Part shown: positions 1-7,486 of the stretch, in pieces
Numbering within the stretch: position 1 is the first letter of the stretch
How the letters are laid out: every line of letters starts with the position of its first letter
Assembly: GCA_012517995.1 (NCBI GenBank)
Contig: JAAYTS010000128.1
Coordinates: 1 to 34,487, forward strand
Direction of reading: 5' to 3'
Source of the DNA: Clostridium sp.
Lineage (GTDB): Bacteria > Bacillota > Clostridia > Acetivibrionales > Acetivibrionaceae
DNA length: 34,487 bases
Made by a program: the position numbers and the translations under genes
The notes under the pieces: model-generated
Told to the model about the DNA's origin: nothing
What the model saw: the letters and a program-made list of their open reading frames with translations, nothing else
The model's database searches: none

Positions 1-87
1 AGTGTTGGGTGCTTTAATACTTTTGAAGAGGCAAAAATAGTTCTAAAGTTTTTGAAGGAAATTTCCGATAATATTAATAAGTATTAA
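1..87 (+). CDS. C-terminal fragment, probable class V aminotransferase / cysteine desulfurase-like protein
   Basis: An open frame runs from base 1 to a TAA at 85-87 and gives 28 residues, beginning SVGCFNTFEEAKIVLKF. A GxFNTxEE-x-LxxFLKEI ending is typical of the last helix of class V (NifS/Csd-like) PLP-dependent aminotransferases. The start and the catalytic part lie outside the window, so the identity rests on this tail alone. No promoter or partner gene can be judged. It could be another protein with a similar amphipathic last helix. Confidence 0.5.
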   Translation, partial: SVGCFNTFEEAKIVLKFLKEISDNINKY

Positions 88-471
88 TGTACAAAGTCTA
101 TGGAAATAATGTCCTTTTAAAAAATATTTTATATTTTCATAGAAAAAGAATTGTAAAGTTCATAAAAAAAATATATAATTCTATCTATAGTAAAAATTTC
201 AATGTCAATACAAGGTATATTTATTATGATAAAAAAAAATAAATGTACCTTTAAAAGTAAATATACTAGTATTATAATAATTTATATGCTATAATTAAAA
301 AAGCATACAAGTTTATTTAAAAGTGGCATATCTATATTATATAAAAATAAATTATAAATTTTTATAAAGTATTATATAATAAATATGTTGTGCCCTGTGT
401 TATTTTAGCGTATAATTATATACAGTTTATGTTTAAAACACATATGTTTTGCACTTAAGGGGGATATGTAA
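88..471. other. AT-rich intergenic region upstream of pilM
   Basis: No gene was found. The region holds an imperfect hairpin (arms 212-225 and 238-251, 14 bp with one G-U pair) that could end transcription of the preceding gene but has no good U-tract. There is a small inverted repeat at 285-290/302-307. A 6-bp hairpin, AAAACA/TGTTTT (435-440/445-450), lies just ahead of the pilM ribosome binding site. The pilM promoter is listed separately. Confidence 0.5.
388..416 (+). promoter_or_regulatory. Candidate sigma-A promoter of pilM
   Basis: TTGTGC at 388-393 and a perfect TATAAT at 411-416 are separated by 17 bases. The start codon of the PilM-like gene follows at 472, preceded by an AAGGGGGA ribosome binding site (457-464). 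The -35 is weak, so the call depends on the -10 and spacing. Confidence 0.5.
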
Positions 472-1578
472 ATGTTTTGGGATTTATTTTTTAGAAAAAC
501 TTCAATGGTTTGCATTGACGTAGGGTATAGGAATATAAAGGTAGTTGAAGTTTCAGTAAGAAAAAACAATAATATTTTTATTGAAAATTACGGAATAGTT
601 TCAACTCCTCCAGACTGTATTAAAAACGGTGCAATATATGACGTAGAAAGAGTTTTAAGAGTTATAAAATCTGTTATCAGAGAAGAAGGCATGAAAGCAA
701 AAAATGCCAAAATAATTATGTCTGGTACAAATATTATTACCCGTATTTATATGATAGACAAACTAGAAGGCGAAAGTGAAGATTTTACAATTAAAAATAG
801 TATGCCCAATTTCCTTCCTATTGATATTGATAATTACAGAGTGGATTATAAGCTTCTTCAAACTGTTAGGGACAATAACAAAGAAAAATATAAGGTTTTT
901 GTTACTGCAGTTCCTCGCAAAATTTTAGAAAGCTATATAGAAGTTTTGCAAGGTCTTGATTTAAAACCTTTAGCAGTTGATATACCTGCAAACAGTACTG
1001 CTAAATTTTTCAATAGGGAAATTTATACAAGGGATATGGACGAATACTATTCAAAGAGAAGGCATAAAAATGTTCAAAGTGATACTTTCGCAGTATTAGA
1101 TTTTGGTTCAGAAACAACAATAGTTAACTTTTTAAAGGATAGAATATTGGAATTTAACAAAGTTATTCTATCGGGAAGTTCAAATATAGACAACCATATA
1201 GCAAATGAAATGAACATTAGTCTTCAGGAAGCTGAAAGATTAAAGAAAACTTATGGGATGACACAGCCTACCAGTGTTTCTAAAAGAGACCATGTTGTAA
1301 CTTATGGTAAAGTAAGTGGTTTTATAGAAAGACTAGTAAGGCAGATTGCTAAATGCTTCGAATTTTACATTGAAAGATGTTATGGTTCACCAATTTCTAA
1401 GATTTTTATAATTGGTGGAGGTTCACAGTTAAGTGGTTTAGATCAATATTTGTATTCAGTTTTTAATGTTCCTGTATATCCTATAGGTCTTCTTAATTTA
1501 AAGGGTGTTGAACTGAAAAAGAATCTTGACAGAGAAAAGCTTAATTATTTAATAAACTCTGTGGGAATTTCCCTTTAA
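472..1578 (+). CDS. pilM: PilM-like actin-fold ATPase (type IV pilus assembly)
   Basis: This 368-residue protein has the three actin-fold nucleotide signatures of PilM/FtsA: a phosphate-1 loop near residue 14 (CIDVGYRNIKVVEV), a phosphate-2 loop near residue 206 (VLDFGSETT) and an adenosine motif near residue 312 (IIGGGSQLSGL). In type IV pilus systems PilM is cytoplasmic, binds ATP and grips the N-terminal tail of PilN, coupling the motor to the inner-membrane platform. The ATG follows a strong AAGGGGGA ribosome binding site. No pilN, pilO, pilB, pilC or pilin gene is beside it, so it is an orphan here and may serve a distant pilus locus. A 12-bp inverted repeat flanks the gene (see findings). 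Family is fairly certain, the partner system is not. Confidence 0.8.
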   Translation: MFWDLFFRKTSMVCIDVGYRNIKVVEVSVRKNNNIFIENYGIVSTPPDCIKNGAIYDVERVLRVIKSVIREEGMKAKNAKIIMSGTNIITRIYMIDKLEGESEDFTIKNSMPNFLPIDIDNYRVDYKLLQTVRDNNKEKYKVFVTAVPRKILESYIEVLQGLDLKPLAVDIPANSTAKFFNREIYTRDMDEYYSKRRHKNVQSDTFAVLDFGSETTIVNFLKDRILEFNKVILSGSSNIDNHIANEMNISLQEAERLKKTYGMTQPTSVSKRDHVVTYGKVSGFIERLVRQIAKCFEFYIERCYGSPISKIFIIGGGSQLSGLDQYLYSVFNVPVYPIGLLNLKGVELKKNLDREKLNYLINSVGISL

Positions 1579-1638
1579 TAAATAATGCTTTTATATGTCA
1601 TTTTATCTAAGTGCAAAACCACTGATAAATTATGTATG

Positions 1639-1668
1639 AAAAGTACCTGAAGTTATAGGTGCTTTTTT
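1639..1668 (+). terminator. Rho-independent terminator after pilM
   Basis: Arms AAAAGTACCT (1639-1648) and AGGTGCTTTT (1657-1666) pair, with one G-U, around an 8-base loop and run into a U-tract. The hairpin lies 61 bases past the pilM stop. Confidence 0.75.
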
Positions 1669-1732
1669 AAAATATTTTTTAAGTATTTATAGTATAATTA
1701 ATAAAGATGATTTATTTTAGGAGTGAATTATA

Positions 1733-1903
1733 ATGAATGATAAATCAATAAAAAGTATAATAGTTATATTGGTTGCAATTGCATTGATAGTTATTGCTAT
1801 AAGGTTAATTGGAAAGTTGGTTGGATTGCTTTTCCCAATTGCAGTTGTAATTGTTGCTGTATACATAGTGTATAGACTTGTGACTGGCAAGAAACTTTTT
1901 TAA
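1733..1903 (+). CDS. Small membrane protein, 56 aa, unknown function
   Basis: ATG at 1733 follows a clear AGGAGTG ribosome binding site (1719-1725), and the frame ends with TAA at 1901-1903. The product is nearly all hydrophobic. One helix spans about residues 8-25 and a second about 30-50, separated by a short basic turn (R24, K28), with lysines at both ends. It is probably a two-helix membrane peptide. TATAAT at 1693-1698 could be its -10, but no good -35 is visible. It is bounded by terminators on both sides (1639-1668 and 1961-2010), so it is likely a monocistronic unit. No family is recognised. The ribosome binding site, clean start and hydrophobic pattern make it a credible gene. Confidence 0.65.
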   Translation: MNDKSIKSIIVILVAIALIVIAIRLIGKLVGLLFPIAVVIVAVYIVYRLVTGKKLF

Positions 1904-1960
1904 AAAAACTAATTTTAAAATGGAAATGTTAATAAATTTATGGTGTATGTTAAAAAATAT

Positions 1961-2010
1961 GGGGCTGTCGCACAAGCACTTAAAAAATCCTTTGTACAGC
2001 CCCTTTTTTT
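1961..2010. terminator. Strong, probably bidirectional terminator hairpin
   Basis: GGGGCTGT (1961-1968) pairs perfectly with ACAGCCCC (1996-2003), inner ACAA/TTGT pairing extends the stem, and seven T follow. It ends the 56-aa gene on the plus strand. It also lies directly beyond the open minus-strand remnant at 2009-2065. Its core resembles two other hairpins in the window (14561-14606 and 22155-22200). Confidence 0.75.
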
Positions 2011-2065
2011 ATTTTGATCTTGCTACATATCCCATTGGAATTGCAGCTCTATACCAAGTTGTGTG
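2009..2065 (-). pseudogene. Possible C-terminal gene remnant
   Basis: On the minus strand an 18-codon open stretch, ending TAA at 2009-2011, reads HTTWYRAAIPMGYVARSK, with a stop immediately upstream. Its residue composition looks like protein rather than random AT-rich translation, and it abuts a terminator hairpin, as a real gene end would. No parent family is recognised. Chance remains a real possibility. Confidence 0.25.
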
Positions 2066-2096
2066 TCAACGCAATTTGCTTTTTTTTTAATATCTA

Positions 2097-2125
2097 TTGA
2101 CATTGATAGTTAAATATAGTATTAT
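2097..2125 (+). promoter_or_regulatory. Consensus-like promoter of the Rrf2-cysK operon
   Basis: A perfect -35 TTGACA (2097-2102) and -10 TATTAT (2120-2125) are separated by 17 bases, 53 bases ahead of the regulator start. Between promoter and gene lie two adjacent similar 9-mers, TAGGAATAC and TAGGATATA (2151-2168). They could be half-sites for autoregulation or simply part of the ribosome binding region. Confidence 0.75.
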
Positions 2126-2177
2126 GAATATAAGTAAAAAACAAAACATATAGGAATACTAGGATATAGGTGATAAC

Positions 2178-2624
2178 ATGAAAATTTCTACAAAAGGAAG
2201 ATATGGACTTAGGGCTATGCTGGATTTGGCGGTGAATGCAAGAGGAGAGCATATATCATTAAATAGCATAGCTACAAGACAAAATATTTCTGAAAATTAC
2301 TTAGAACAAGTTTTCTCTCTTCTTAGAAAAGCAGGACTTGTTAAAAGTATTAAAGGTCCGCAAGGGGGATATACTTTAGGGACAGAGCCTTTAAAGATAA
2401 GAGTAGGTGACATTTTAAGAGTCTTAGAAGGCGATCTTTTAGTAGTAGATGAAATAGGCAGTGAAGTTATAAAAGAAAACACTTTTAAATACTGTTTGCA
2501 GCTTAAAGTATGGGATAAAATAAACGAAAGTATAAATGCTGTAGTGGATTCATTAACTTTAGAAGACTTGATGCTGGAATACAAAAAAATCAGTGGTAAT
2601 CAGTCCTACATGTATTATATTTAA
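2178..2624 (+). CDS. Rrf2-family transcriptional regulator, CymR-like
   Basis: This 148-residue protein starts with the Rrf2 signature [18 protein letters not shown] and has the winged-helix recognition region about residues 28-62 ([19 protein letters not shown], then GPQGGY). Only one cysteine is present (about residue 109). The three-cysteine Fe-S cluster set of IscR is therefore missing, which favours a CymR-type sensor. In Bacillus and Staphylococcus, CymR represses cysteine and sulfur genes in complex with CysK. Here cysK is the next gene, 19 bases downstream in the same operon. The C-terminus ends MYYI; a terminal isoleucine is what serine acetyltransferase and other partners insert into the CysK active site. 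Family is certain and the CymR-like role is inferred from context and tail. Confidence 0.85.
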   Translation: MKISTKGRYGLRAMLDLAVNARGEHISLNSIATRQNISENYLEQVFSLLRKAGLVKSIKGPQGGYTLGTEPLKIRVGDILRVLEGDLLVVDEIGSEVIKENTFKYCLQLKVWDKINESINAVVDSLTLEDLMLEYKKISGNQSYMYYI

Positions 2625-2643
2625 AAAGACGGGAGGTTTTATA

Positions 2644-3582
2644 ATGGGAAAGAGAAAAATAGCCAGGGATATTACAGAACTTATTGGAAACACACCTCTT
2701 TTAGAACTAACAAATCATAATAAGATAAATAAACTTGAGGGAAAGCTTATTGCAAAACTTGAATATTTCAATCCAGGGGGCAGTGTAAAGGACAGAATCG
2801 GATATGCAATGATAAAAGATGGGGAAGATAAGGGACTCATAACTACAGATACAGTAATTATTGAGCCTACAAGCGGAAATACTGGAATTGCTTTAGCTCT
2901 TGTATCTGCTGCCAGAGGATACAGGCTTATCCTTACAATGCCAGATACTATGAGTATGGAAAGAAGAAATCTTCTAAAAGCATTAGGAGCAGAAGTTGTT
3001 TTAACACCAGGAATTGATGGTATGAAGGGAGCTATTGAAAAAGCCTATGAGTTGGCGAAAGAGTTCCCCAATTCATTTATTCCACAGCAATTTGATAATG
3101 AAGCAAATCCTAAAATTCACAGAGAAACAACGGCAGAAGAAATATGGAGGGATACTGAAGGTGAAGTTGACATATTTGTAGCTGGAGTTGGAACAGGTGG
3201 TACAATTACAGGTATAGGCGAGGTATTAAAGGAAAGAAAACCTTCTGTTAAAATTGTAGCTGTTGAGCCTGAAAATTCTCCTGTACTTTCAGGGGGAAAT
3301 CCAGGTCCTCATAAAATACAGGGAATAGGTGCAGGTTTTGTGCCTAAAATATTAAATATGGATATAATTGATGAAGTTATAAAGGTAAAGAATGAAGAAG
3401 CCTTTGAAGCGTCCAGAAGCATTTCTAAAACTGAAGGACTTTTAGTTGGAATATCTGCAGGTGCAGCTATATTTGCTGGAACAGTACTGGCAAAAAGACC
3501 TGAAAACAAGGGAAAAAATATAGTGGTTCTGCTGCCTGATACAGGGGAAAGATACCTTTCTACCACACTATATGAAGATTAA
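2644..3582 (+). CDS. cysK: Cysteine synthase (O-acetylserine sulfhydrylase A)
   Basis: The 312-residue product catalyses O-acetylserine plus sulfide to cysteine, using PLP. The Schiff-base lysine is K49 in [21 protein letters not shown] binds substrate and [11 protein letters not shown] binds the PLP phosphate, and the C-terminal [15 protein letters not shown] is typical of CysK. The frame is open further upstream, but the ATG at 2644 has a GGGAGG ribosome binding site seven bases before it and gives the family's usual N-terminus, so it is chosen. It is co-transcribed with the Rrf2 regulator. In Bacillus the enzyme doubles as co-repressor with CymR, and the pairing here suggests the same. A terminator hairpin follows at 3598-3640. 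Confidence 0.95.
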   Translation: MGKRKIARDITELIGNTPLLELTNHNKINKLEGKLIAKLEYFNPGGSVKDRIGYAMIKDGEDKGLITTDTVIIEPTSGNTGIALALVSAARGYRLILTMPDTMSMERRNLLKALGAEVVLTPGIDGMKGAIEKAYELAKEFPNSFIPQQFDNEANPKIHRETTAEEIWRDTEGEVDIFVAGVGTGGTITGIGEVLKERKPSVKIVAVEPENSPVLSGGNPGPHKIQGIGAGFVPKILNMDIIDEVIKVKNEEAFEASRSISKTEGLLVGISAGAAIFAGTVLAKRPENKGKNIVVLLPDTGERYLSTTLYED

Positions 3583-3597
3583 TTTTAAAAATAGTCT

Positions 3598-3640
3598 AAA
3601 AAAAGGCTTTAAGTTAGTATCTTAACTTAAGGTCTTTTTT
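3598..3640 (+). terminator. Terminator after cysK
   Basis: Arms TTAAGTTA and TAACTTAA with outer AAAAGGC/GTCTTTT pairing surround a short loop and are followed by a T-run. The hairpin lies 16 bases beyond the cysK stop. Confidence 0.8.
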
Positions 3641-3652
3641 ATTTTAAAAAAT

Positions 3653-3700
3653 TTTTTGCCAGGCAAAAATTTTGCCAAGTTTTAAAATATATTATATAGT
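3653..3700 (+). promoter_or_regulatory. MATE gene promoter with overlapping palindromic operator-like repeats
   Basis: -35 TTGCCA (3672-3677) and -10 TATAGT (3695-3700) are spaced by 17 bases. Overlapping the -35 are three alternating half-sites: TTTTTGCC (3653-3660), GGCAAAAA (3662-3669) and TTTTGCC (3670-3676). They form two overlapping near-perfect palindromes. This arrangement is typical of a repressor site, but the cognate regulator is not visible in the window. Confidence 0.5.
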
Positions 3701-3814
3701 ATTAAATATGGGCTAATTTTACGAAAAGATTTAGGACATGATATAAATTATATAATTAGTTCAAAAAACTTAGACTTTTTTACAAAAAAATTTACAAAAA
3801 AATGGAGGTTTTTG

Positions 3815-5221
3815 ATGAAGTACGATAATCCTTTGGGGAAAGAAAAGGTATTTACATTACTGATGAAATTTTCTATACCTGCCATTGTGGGTATGGTGGT
3901 AAATGCTTTATATAATATTGTTGACAGGATGTTTATAGGTAGAAGCAAAGATTTAGCTTCTAGTGGTCTTGAGGCTATTACCATTGTTCTTCCTATCATG
4001 CTTATACTTTTGGCAATAGGTATTTTATTTGGGGTAGGAGGTTCTACTTTATTTTCCATAAGATTAGGAGAGAAAAAAGAAGATGAAGCAGAAAAAGTTC
4101 TTGGGCATGGAGTTGCGCTGCTTGTTATAGCAGGAATTATATTTATGATTTTAGGACAAGTTTTTTTGGTGCCTTTGCTATATTTATTTGGTGCAAAAGA
4201 AGAAATAATGCCTTATGCAGTAGAGTATATGAGAATTATTTTTTTTGGAGCTTCCTTTCAGATATTGGGCATGGGGTTAAATAACTTTATCCGTGCTGAC
4301 GGAAGCCCTAACTATGCAATGATATCCATGTTTTTAGGTGCAGGAATAAATATTGTGTTGGATTATGTCTTTATATTTATATTTAAAATGGGGATGGCAG
4401 GAGCAGCCCTTGCTACAATTTTAGCTCAGTTAGTTTCAGCTATATGGGCAGTTTACTACTTTATAGGCAGTAAAAAAAGCAGGACAAAACTTAAAATTAA
4501 ATATATGAAATTAGACTTTAAAATAGTAACTACAATTGTTTCCCTTGGGATACCAGGTTTTTTACTGCAGTTAGCCAACAGTTTGTTAAATGCTGTACTA
4601 AATAAAAGTCTTTTGCATTATGGTGGGAATGTTGCAGGAATGGGAATAGTAAACAGCGTTCAGTCACTACTGGTATTGCCAGTTATTGGTATAAAACAAG
4701 GTGTAGTGCCTATTATAAGCTTTAATTTTGGAGCAAAAAAATACAACCGTGCCAAAGAGGCTGTTAAGCTTGCCATTTCAGCTTCTACCCTTGTTGTAGT
4801 TGTTGGATATATTATAATCAGAGTATTTCCAGAAGCAATAATTGGGGTTTTCAATAAAGAGCCAGATGTATTGGAGTTTGGAAGTTATGCCTTGGTTACA
4901 TGGTTTTTATGTGCACCAGTTATAGGGTTTCAGATTATTGCTTCAAACTTTTTTCAAGCCATTGGAAAGGCAAAAGCTGCTACTTTTTTAACTTTAACAA
5001 GACAAATTATATTTTTAATTCCTGCTATTATTGTTTTCCCAAGATTGTGGGGGATTAATGGACTGCTTCATGCAGCACCTTTTGCAGACTTTCTTTCAGC
5101 AGTGATAACAGGTATATGTTTTTATATAGGAATGAAGGGATTAAAGGAAAAACCTCATGAGGTAATTGATAAATTAGATAATAAGGCATGCAACCAATGC
5201 TATGATGGGAACAAATTATAA
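3815..5221 (+). CDS. MATE-family multidrug/Na+ efflux transporter
   Basis: This 468-residue, strongly hydrophobic protein shows the usual 12 helices in two pseudo-symmetric halves. The first half carries the signature FSIPAIVGMVVNALYNIVDRMFIG near residues 19-42 and the second half the matching GIPGFLLQLANSLLNAVLNKSLL. The subgroup resembles MepA/DinF. Such proteins export cationic drugs or metabolites using Na+ or H+ gradients. A TTG at 3812 is in frame, but it sits only three bases after GGAGG (3804-3808), while the ATG at 3815 has six, so the ATG is chosen. The promoter overlaps a palindromic operator-like array. The substrate cannot be told from the sequence. Confidence 0.9.
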   Translation: MKYDNPLGKEKVFTLLMKFSIPAIVGMVVNALYNIVDRMFIGRSKDLASSGLEAITIVLPIMLILLAIGILFGVGGSTLFSIRLGEKKEDEAEKVLGHGVALLVIAGIIFMILGQVFLVPLLYLFGAKEEIMPYAVEYMRIIFFGASFQILGMGLNNFIRADGSPNYAMISMFLGAGINIVLDYVFIFIFKMGMAGAALATILAQLVSAIWAVYYFIGSKKSRTKLKIKYMKLDFKIVTTIVSLGIPGFLLQLANSLLNAVLNKSLLHYGGNVAGMGIVNSVQSLLVLPVIGIKQGVVPIISFNFGAKKYNRAKEAVKLAISASTLVVVVGYIIIRVFPEAIIGVFNKEPDVLEFGSYALVTWFLCAPVIGFQIIASNFFQAIGKAKAATFLTLTRQIIFLIPAIIVFPRLWGINGLLHAAPFADFLSAVITGICFYIGMKGLKEKPHEVIDKLDNKACNQCYDGNKL

Positions 5222-5270
5222 AAAATGTGCGTCTAATGATATAAATAAGATTTTATGGGGGTTGGTTTAA

Positions 5271-6491
5271 ATGTTAAAATTCAAAAAAATAATAACAATA
5301 TCTATTTGCTCTTTAGTGGCAGCAACTAGTATTGTGTGGGGTATGAAAAGCATTGAACCTAAAGATGGAGTTGGGATTTTATTAGATGGGAAAAAGCTTG
5401 AGCTGGATGTGGAGCCGTTTATTGAAAATAACCGCACATTAATTCCGGTACGGGGTGTTATGGAAGGATTAGGTGCTGATGTAGGTTGGGATGCAAAGGA
5501 AAGGCTTGTTACAATTGATAAAGAGGATATAAAAATTAAACTCTTTATAGGAAGTGATGTTGCAATAGTAACAAAAGAAGAGGGAAAAGAAGAAAAGATA
5601 CAGCTTGATGTTCCTGCAAAAATTGTGAATGACAGGACTTTTATTCCAGGACGTTTTGTAACTGAAACTGTGGGGGCACAAGTTGATTGGGAACCTGAAT
5701 TACGTGCTATGATTATAACTTCTGAAAATTATATGGTTGATCCAGAAAAACAAAAGGATGAAACTGTAAGTGCCGAAGCAATTGATTATGAAATAATAAA
5801 TCCGTCAGAAATAAGTGAAAATGAAGTTTTGTCAAAATGGTATAAGAATAATTATAAGAAAAAAGGCATATATTCATTAACAGATGAAAAAAGGCAGTAT
5901 GTTCTTGTGGCTGCTGGTGAAAAAAATACAGGTGGTTACATGGTGGAAATAGATAATGTACTAAAGACTTCTAATACAGCGTATGTTTATGCTCGTCTAA
6001 TTTCACCTGAAAGAGGAAGAACTATGGCAATTACATATCCAAATGTATTGATAAAATTCAATAAAAATGATATAGTTATGGTAGAAGGTGAAATATCTAA
6101 CAACACTCATAAAAAAGAACCAATTAATGAACCAACTGAGGATGAAATTGGTGAATCATTAAATGAGATGGGAAAGGCTATACCTATTGAACTTGTTCAA
6201 GAAATGAAATTATATTCTTTATTTGATGAAGAAATAAAGACATTCACAAAAGAAGAAACAAAGGAAATAATAGATATATTAAATACAAGTAAAACTTATA
6301 CTGGTGCATATATTTCAATGCTGGCAGGAAACAACATTAAGATGAAATTAAAAGATGGAGCAATTATAACTGTAATGAGCTATGGAAATGAAAATCATGT
6401 AATATTGTCAGGGGAAGTTGATGGCCAATATGTAGGGGGATGTATAATTGCCCCTGAGGTTGGAAAAATCCTTTTGGATATTGCCAAATAA
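5271..6491 (+). CDS. Exported protein: copper-amine-oxidase-like N-terminal domain plus PrcB-like domain
   Basis: This 406-residue protein has an N-terminal signal/anchor (about residues 5-24, LKFKKIITISICSLVAATS). Residues about 32-152 match the copper amine oxidase N-terminal-like fold common in Clostridia (GILLDGKKLELDVEPFIENNRTLIPVRGVMEGLGADVGWD, repeated later as DRTFIPGRFVTETVGAQVDWE), a stalk-type module that binds no copper itself. Residues about 205-270 (YVLVAAGEKNTGGYMVEI to a conserved TYPNVLIKFNK) resemble the PrcB C-terminal domain known from treponemal dentilisin complexes. The last 100 residues form an unrecognised alpha/beta domain. A GGGGG ribosome binding site precedes ATG 5271. 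It follows the MATE gene by 49 bases and may share its transcript. Role unknown; probably a cell-surface protein. Confidence 0.75.
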   Translation: MLKFKKIITISICSLVAATSIVWGMKSIEPKDGVGILLDGKKLELDVEPFIENNRTLIPVRGVMEGLGADVGWDAKERLVTIDKEDIKIKLFIGSDVAIVTKEEGKEEKIQLDVPAKIVNDRTFIPGRFVTETVGAQVDWEPELRAMIITSENYMVDPEKQKDETVSAEAIDYEIINPSEISENEVLSKWYKNNYKKKGIYSLTDEKRQYVLVAAGEKNTGGYMVEIDNVLKTSNTAYVYARLISPERGRTMAITYPNVLIKFNKNDIVMVEGEISNNTHKKEPINEPTEDEIGESLNEMGKAIPIELVQEMKLYSLFDEEIKTFTKEETKEIIDILNTSKTYTGAYISMLAGNNIKMKLKDGAIITVMSYGNENHVILSGEVDGQYVGGCIIAPEVGKILLDIAK

Positions 6492-6528
6492 CCTAAGACT
6501 TAGCCTTTTTAACATAGATTAATTTTTT

Positions 6529-6572
6529 GGACTTCAGTAAGAATTAATATATTTACTGAGGTCCATTGTTTT
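6529..6572 (+). terminator. Terminator after the PrcB-like gene
   Basis: A 12-bp stem, GGACTTCAGTAA (6529-6540) with TTACTGAGGTCC (6553-6564), has one G-U pair and is followed by ATTGTTTTT. It faces the tRNA terminator that comes from the opposite strand. Confidence 0.8.
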
Positions 6573-6576
6573 TATA

Positions 6577-6618
6577 ATCTAAAAAGCTGATAAAATGCAA
6601 AATACATTCTATCAGCTT
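6577..6618 (-). terminator. Terminator after tRNA-Leu
   Basis: AAGCTGATA (6584-6592) and TATCAGCTT (6610-6618) are perfect complements. Read on the minus strand the hairpin begins six bases after the tRNA CCA end and runs into a T-rich tail (CTTTTTAG). Confidence 0.75.
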
Positions 6619-6623
6619 AATTT

Positions 6624-6706
6624 TGGTGCGGACGGTGGGACTTGAACCCACATGCTCGCGCATACGCCCCTCAAACGTACGTGTCTGCCAGTTCCACCAC
6701 GACCGC
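6624..6706 (-). tRNA. tRNA-Leu, anticodon GAG
   Basis: On the minus strand the gene reads GCGGTCG (acceptor 5' arm) to CGTCCGC plus discriminator A and encoded CCA. The D region GTGGAACTGGCAGAC is typical of leucine tRNAs. The anticodon stem TACGT/GCGTA closes a loop TTGAGGG, giving anticodon GAG (codons CUC/CUU) with U33 and G37. A long variable arm with TGC/GCA stem and the T-arm GTGGGTTCAAGTCCCAC follow. The acceptor stem has a single U-U mismatch at pair 5-68. It is transcribed divergently from the Ter operon by a near-consensus promoter at 6736-6764. Confidence 0.95.
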
Positions 6707-6735
6707 ATAATAAATTTATCAATCAAACACAATAA

Positions 6736-6764
6736 ATTATACTAATATATATTTTTGATGTCAA
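6736..6764 (-). promoter_or_regulatory. Promoter of tRNA-Leu
   Basis: On the minus strand, -35 TTGACA (6759-6764) and -10 TATAAT (6736-6741) are both perfect, with a 17-base spacer, 30 bases upstream of the mature tRNA 5' end. Confidence 0.9.
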
Positions 6765-6836
6765 TAGTTTTGAGGAAAAATCTATTTGTTATTGTATTGT
6801 AAAAAAATAAATAATTAAAAAATTAACAAAAAACTA

Positions 6837-6884
6837 TTTCAAATTTAAAAATATTTGATATAATATTAATAAAATTAATATTAT
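6837..6884 (+). promoter_or_regulatory. Candidate promoter of the Ter operon with overlapping inverted repeat
   Basis: -35-like TTTCAA (6837-6842) and a perfect -10 TATAAT (6859-6864) have a 16-base spacer. An 11-bp perfect inverted repeat (6860-6870/6874-6884, 3-base centre) overlaps the -10 and probable start point, where a repressor could sit. It is made only of A and T, so chance is more likely than for a mixed sequence. The predicted leader to 7000 would be about 130 bases. Confidence 0.4.
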
Positions 6885-6999
6885 TACTTTTCATGTTGTT
6901 TATTATAAAATATAAATGGTTTTTTTGAATTATTCAAATGATTATTGCAAAATATGTAGATAATTCGGTTTATTTATAAGATTTATAAAAAAGAAAGTA

Positions 7000-7473
7000 G
7001 TGATTTTTATTTTTAGAATATTTAAAAGAAAGAAAGAAAATAGGCAACAAACACAACCTGAAAATAAATTAGATGAAAAAAACCAGGTTAGAGAGGCTTT
7101 AAATACATCTAAAAAATCACTTATTAGGATAGAAGAAAAACTATTAGATGTTAAAGATCATAGTATTTTTTCAAACTTAATGTCATTTTTGTCGTATTAT
7201 TATTATATAATTGATTTTTACAATAAAAATATTGAAAAAATTATATCTGTTAAAGAATTAATGCTGTTAAAGTATATAGACATGGTGGAGGAAATTTTAG
7301 TTAATTTAAAAAATTCAAATGACGATATTAAACACAGAAAAGAACTTAAAAAAACCCTTTATATTATTAATGAAAAGTTATATACTACTTGTAAGGATAT
7401 AAATGAAAAAAGTGATTTTGAGTTGAATATTGACCTAAAAACTCTTCAGGATTTGATAAAGTCAGACTTTTAA
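7000..7473 (+). CDS. XpaC-like protein, N-terminally short
   Basis: This 157-residue protein has a basic N-terminus (FKRKKENRQQ) and a helical body. Its C-terminal half (FLSYYYYIIDFYNKNIEKI, then INEKLYTTCKDINEKSDFELNIDLKTLQDLIKSDF) follows the pattern of XpaC, the family named for bromo-chloro-indolyl phosphate hydrolysis. XpaC normally precedes TelA, as here. The usual N-terminal transmembrane region of XpaC is missing; the first residues (MIFIFRIF) are too short for a helix. The GTG start has only a weak AAGAAAG ribosome binding site, so the exact start is uncertain. It is first in the Ter operon, 13 bases before telA. In such operons XpaC is thought to work with TelA in membrane-linked stress defence; the biochemical role is unknown. 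Confidence 0.6.
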   Translation: MIFIFRIFKRKKENRQQTQPENKLDEKNQVREALNTSKKSLIRIEEKLLDVKDHSIFSNLMSFLSYYYYIIDFYNKNIEKIISVKELMLLKYIDMVEEILVNLKNSNDDIKHRKELKKTLYIINEKLYTTCKDINEKSDFELNIDLKTLQDLIKSDF

Positions 7474-7486
7474 AGGAGGGAATTAG

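Larger units (their letters stand above)
6707..6999. other. Divergent intergenic region between tRNA-Leu and the Ter operon
   Basis: Very AT-rich, with no gene seen. It carries the minus-strand tRNA promoter (6736-6764) and a candidate plus-strand promoter with a palindrome (6837-6884), each listed separately. Nothing else was recognised in 6885-6999. Confidence 0.5.

Noticed and set aside
2126..2177. S-box or T-box leader before the cysteine operon
   Set aside because: The leader is about 45 bases, too short for either element, and lacks their conserved sequences.
2593..2643. Upstream extension of cysK overlapping the Rrf2 gene
   Set aside because: The extra 17 residues are not part of the CysK family, and the ATG at 2644 has a strong ribosome binding site.
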